In this document: in pieces, positions 33,272-34,612 of the stretch
Numbering within the stretch: the first letter of the stretch is position 1
Layout: each line of letters starts with the position of its first letter
Assembly: GCA_902766095.1 (NCBI GenBank)
Contig: CACXCN010000063.1
Location: 1 to 34,612, forward strand
Direction: 5' to 3'
DNA: 34,612 bases
DNA from: an uncultured Selenomonas sp.
GTDB taxonomy: Bacteria; Bacillota; Negativicutes; Selenomonadales; Selenomonadaceae
Made by a program: the position numbers and the translations under genes
Notes under the pieces: generated by a model
Told to the model about the DNA's origin: nothing
Seen by the model: only the letters and a program-made list of their open reading frames with translations
Databases searched by the model: none

Positions 33272-33312
33272 AAGTCCCCCTGAAGGCTGGTACGCTTCAG
33301 AGGGACTTTTTG
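33272..33312 (+). terminator. Rho-independent terminator after the DUF2284 gene
   Basis: AAGTCCC (33272-33278) pairs with GGGACTT (33302-33308) and CTGAAG (33280-33285) with CTTCAG (33295-33300), with one C/A mismatch between them. The tail is TTTTTG. It lies between the DUF2284 and MFS genes and could also act as an attenuator for the latter. Confidence 0.85.
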
Positions 33313-33345
33313 TCTTGGCTACACGATTTAGGAAAGGTTGGGATT

Positions 33346-34524
33346 ATGCAGAAAGAACGTCTTTGGACTCCGGAATTCCTGAGCATGGGAGGTACGAACC
33401 TCCTGTTGTTCATGAGCCAGTACATCATGATTGCCGCACTGCCGATATTCATCATGGAGGAGCTCGGCGGCGGCGATATCGAAGCGGGCATGGCCATGAC
33501 GGCCTTCCAGGTGGGGACCGTGCTCTGCCGCCCGCTCGCCGGCAAGCTCATCGATGCCGTACAAAAGCAGCGGCTCATGCTCGCCGCCACGATCGCACTG
33601 CTGCTCGTCATGGCGGCTTTCAGCGTGCTGCACGCCCTCACAGCCATCTATGCGCTGCGCTTCGCGCACGGGGTCATATTCGCCCTGTCGACGACAGCCG
33701 CGGCTACGATGGCCACGCTGGTGCTGCCGCCTACGCGCAAGGGCGAGGGCATCGGTTATTTCGCCCTGTCGACGAACCTGGCCATGGTCGTCGGCCCGCT
33801 CGTCGGCCTCCTCGTCATCGGCCACTTCGGCGGCGAGATATTCTTTCTGTCCATGATCGGTCTCGCTGTCCTGACGCTCGTCACCGCGAACTGCCGCCGG
33901 CTGCCGCAGGAGGTGACCGCACCGGCCGTGCGGGATCGCCATGGTTTCCACCTGACCGACTTCATCGAGCGGCAGTCGCTCGCGCCGGCCCTGCTCGGCG
34001 GTGCCGTCTTCTTCGCTTACGGCGGCATACTGACCTTCATACCGCTCTATGCGAAAAGCCTCGGCCTGCAGGCGGAGACAAGCCTGTTCTTCATGGTGTT
34101 CGCGCTCGTCATCGTCATCACGCGCCCGGTCATCGGCCGCGTATTCGACCGGCGCGGACCGGACTGGACGGTATATCCGGGCTTCCTGCTGTTCGCCATC
34201 GGCATGATCTGCTTCAGCCAGGTGGGCAGCGTAGCCGGCCTGCTCGGGTCAGCCGCTCTGCTCGGCGTCGGCTTCGGCGCGCTGTCGCCCGCTTTCCAGA
34301 CGCTGGCCGTGCAGTGTGCGCCGCCAGCCCGTGCCGGCGTAGCGACCGCCACGTATTTCTGGTCGCTCGATATCAGCGTCGGCCTCGCAGCCCTGCTGCT
34401 CGGCCTCGTCGCCACGAGCTGCGGCTACGCCTTCATGTACGGCGTCGTCAGCACCATCGTCATCATCCTCAACACCGCCGCCTACACCCTCTGGCGCCGG
34501 GAAACGAACGAGGTGTCACGATGA
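33346..34524 (+). CDS. Major facilitator superfamily (MFS) transporter
   Basis: This is a 392-residue, 12-helix MFS permease, probably a drug or metabolite exporter. The loop 2-3 signature region reads CRPLAGKLIDAVQKQRLML, and the second half repeats it as ITRPVIGRVFDRRGPDW. LSTTAAATMATLVLPPTRKGEGIGYF matches motif C/D regions of DHA1-type efflux proteins such as YfkF/YwoG-like members. The ATG at 33346 has AGGAAAGG upstream; an in-frame start at 33310 lies in the terminator tail and is rejected. Its stop overlaps an ATG in ATGA (34521-34524) preceded by GAGGTG, hinting that a coupled gene once followed. Confidence 0.88.
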   Translation: MQKERLWTPEFLSMGGTNLLLFMSQYIMIAALPIFIMEELGGGDIEAGMAMTAFQVGTVLCRPLAGKLIDAVQKQRLMLAATIALLLVMAAFSVLHALTAIYALRFAHGVIFALSTTAAATMATLVLPPTRKGEGIGYFALSTNLAMVVGPLVGLLVIGHFGGEIFFLSMIGLAVLTLVTANCRRLPQEVTAPAVRDRHGFHLTDFIERQSLAPALLGGAVFFAYGGILTFIPLYAKSLGLQAETSLFFMVFALVIVITRPVIGRVFDRRGPDWTVYPGFLLFAIGMICFSQVGSVAGLLGSAALLGVGFGALSPAFQTLAVQCAPPARAGVATATYFWSLDISVGLAALLLGLVATSCGYAFMYGVVSTIVIILNTAAYTLWRRETNEVSR

Positions 34525-34530
34525 ATGAAG

Positions 34531-34612
34531 CATCCCCCTCTGGGGGAGGAGGACCGCGCTAGCGGTGGTGGGGGTGGCGAGCTAGTAACTTTACTCGAGT
34601 ACTATCGCATAA
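34531..34612. repeat. Second copy of the MITE-like repeat family (partial)
   Basis: The hairpin CCCCC-TCT-GGGGG (34534-34546), followed by GGTGGGGGTGGCGAG and a TAGTAACTTTACT stretch, aligns with the left arm of the element at 13173-13240. The window ends inside it, so its full length is unknown. It begins within a few bases of the MFS stop codon. Confidence 0.65.

Noticed and set aside
33267-33295. TTGACA at 33267 as promoter for the MFS gene
   Set aside because: No -10 match 16-18 bases downstream, and it overlaps the terminator stem.
1-34612. CRISPR arrays, tRNA or rRNA genes
   Set aside because: No regularly spaced direct repeats and no tRNA-like or rRNA-like sequence were noticed on reading both strands.

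Overview
The window looks like a chromosome segment from a GC-rich anaerobic member of the Negativicutes, probably of the Selenomonas/Mitsuokella type. The assignment rests on three things. An outer-membrane porin carries an N-terminal SLH domain, which is the Negativicutes way of tethering a diderm envelope. A Firmicutes-type housekeeping operon (yybS-gdpP-rplI-lonC-dnaB) is present. Shine-Dalgarno sites and TTGACA/TAGAAT-like promoters are strong. Genus is inference; no rRNA or tRNA gene was seen.

Layout, left to right. (1) Positions 1-80 hold a strong two-step hairpin resembling the right end of an IS200/IS605-type element lying outside the window. (2) 171-3775: a FAH-family hydrolase/isomerase, an azlCD branched-chain amino-acid exporter and a MATE efflux pump. 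(3) 3825-7943: a well-bounded transcription unit with a near-consensus promoter, a leader containing a terminator-like hairpin, then a CapA-like metallophosphatase, a DcuC-family transporter and an AbgA-like M20 amidohydrolase, closed by a 17-bp perfect terminator stem. (4) 7981-11328, minus strand: SLH porin, ECF-transporter S component with a perfect 16-bp operator-like palindrome upstream, and a PAS-GGDEF diguanylate cyclase. (5) 11670-15466, minus strand: a sucrose operon of a PTS permease with unusual IIA-IIB-IIC order and a GH32 sucrose-6-phosphate hydrolase, with a MITE-like repeat between them.

(6) 15622-25397 is an accessory/defence island on the minus strand. It holds the C-terminal remnant of a PD-(D/E)XK 'transposase-nuclease', a complete type I restriction-modification operon (hsdM-hsdS-hsdR), a RelB/DinJ antitoxin remnant, and a compact two-gene module of an ABC/SMC-like AAA ATPase with a small PD-(D/E)XK-like nuclease candidate. 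The module is bracketed by two copies of the 3' end of dnaB: the real end of dnaB and an orphan ~180-bp copy at 23684-23866. This is the most interesting structure in the window. It looks like a cargo module that entered the 3' end of dnaB, restored the gene and left the displaced end behind, now placed directly downstream of a housekeeping operon.

(7) 25469-32402, minus strand: dnaB, lonC, rplI, gdpP and yybS, read from an extended -10 promoter and linked by overlaps and short gaps. They cover replication (DnaB), protein quality control (LonC), translation (L9) and c-di-AMP turnover (GdpP). (8) 32515-34612, plus strand: a cysteine-rich DUF2284 protein and an MFS transporter. The window ends inside a second copy of the MITE-like repeat family.
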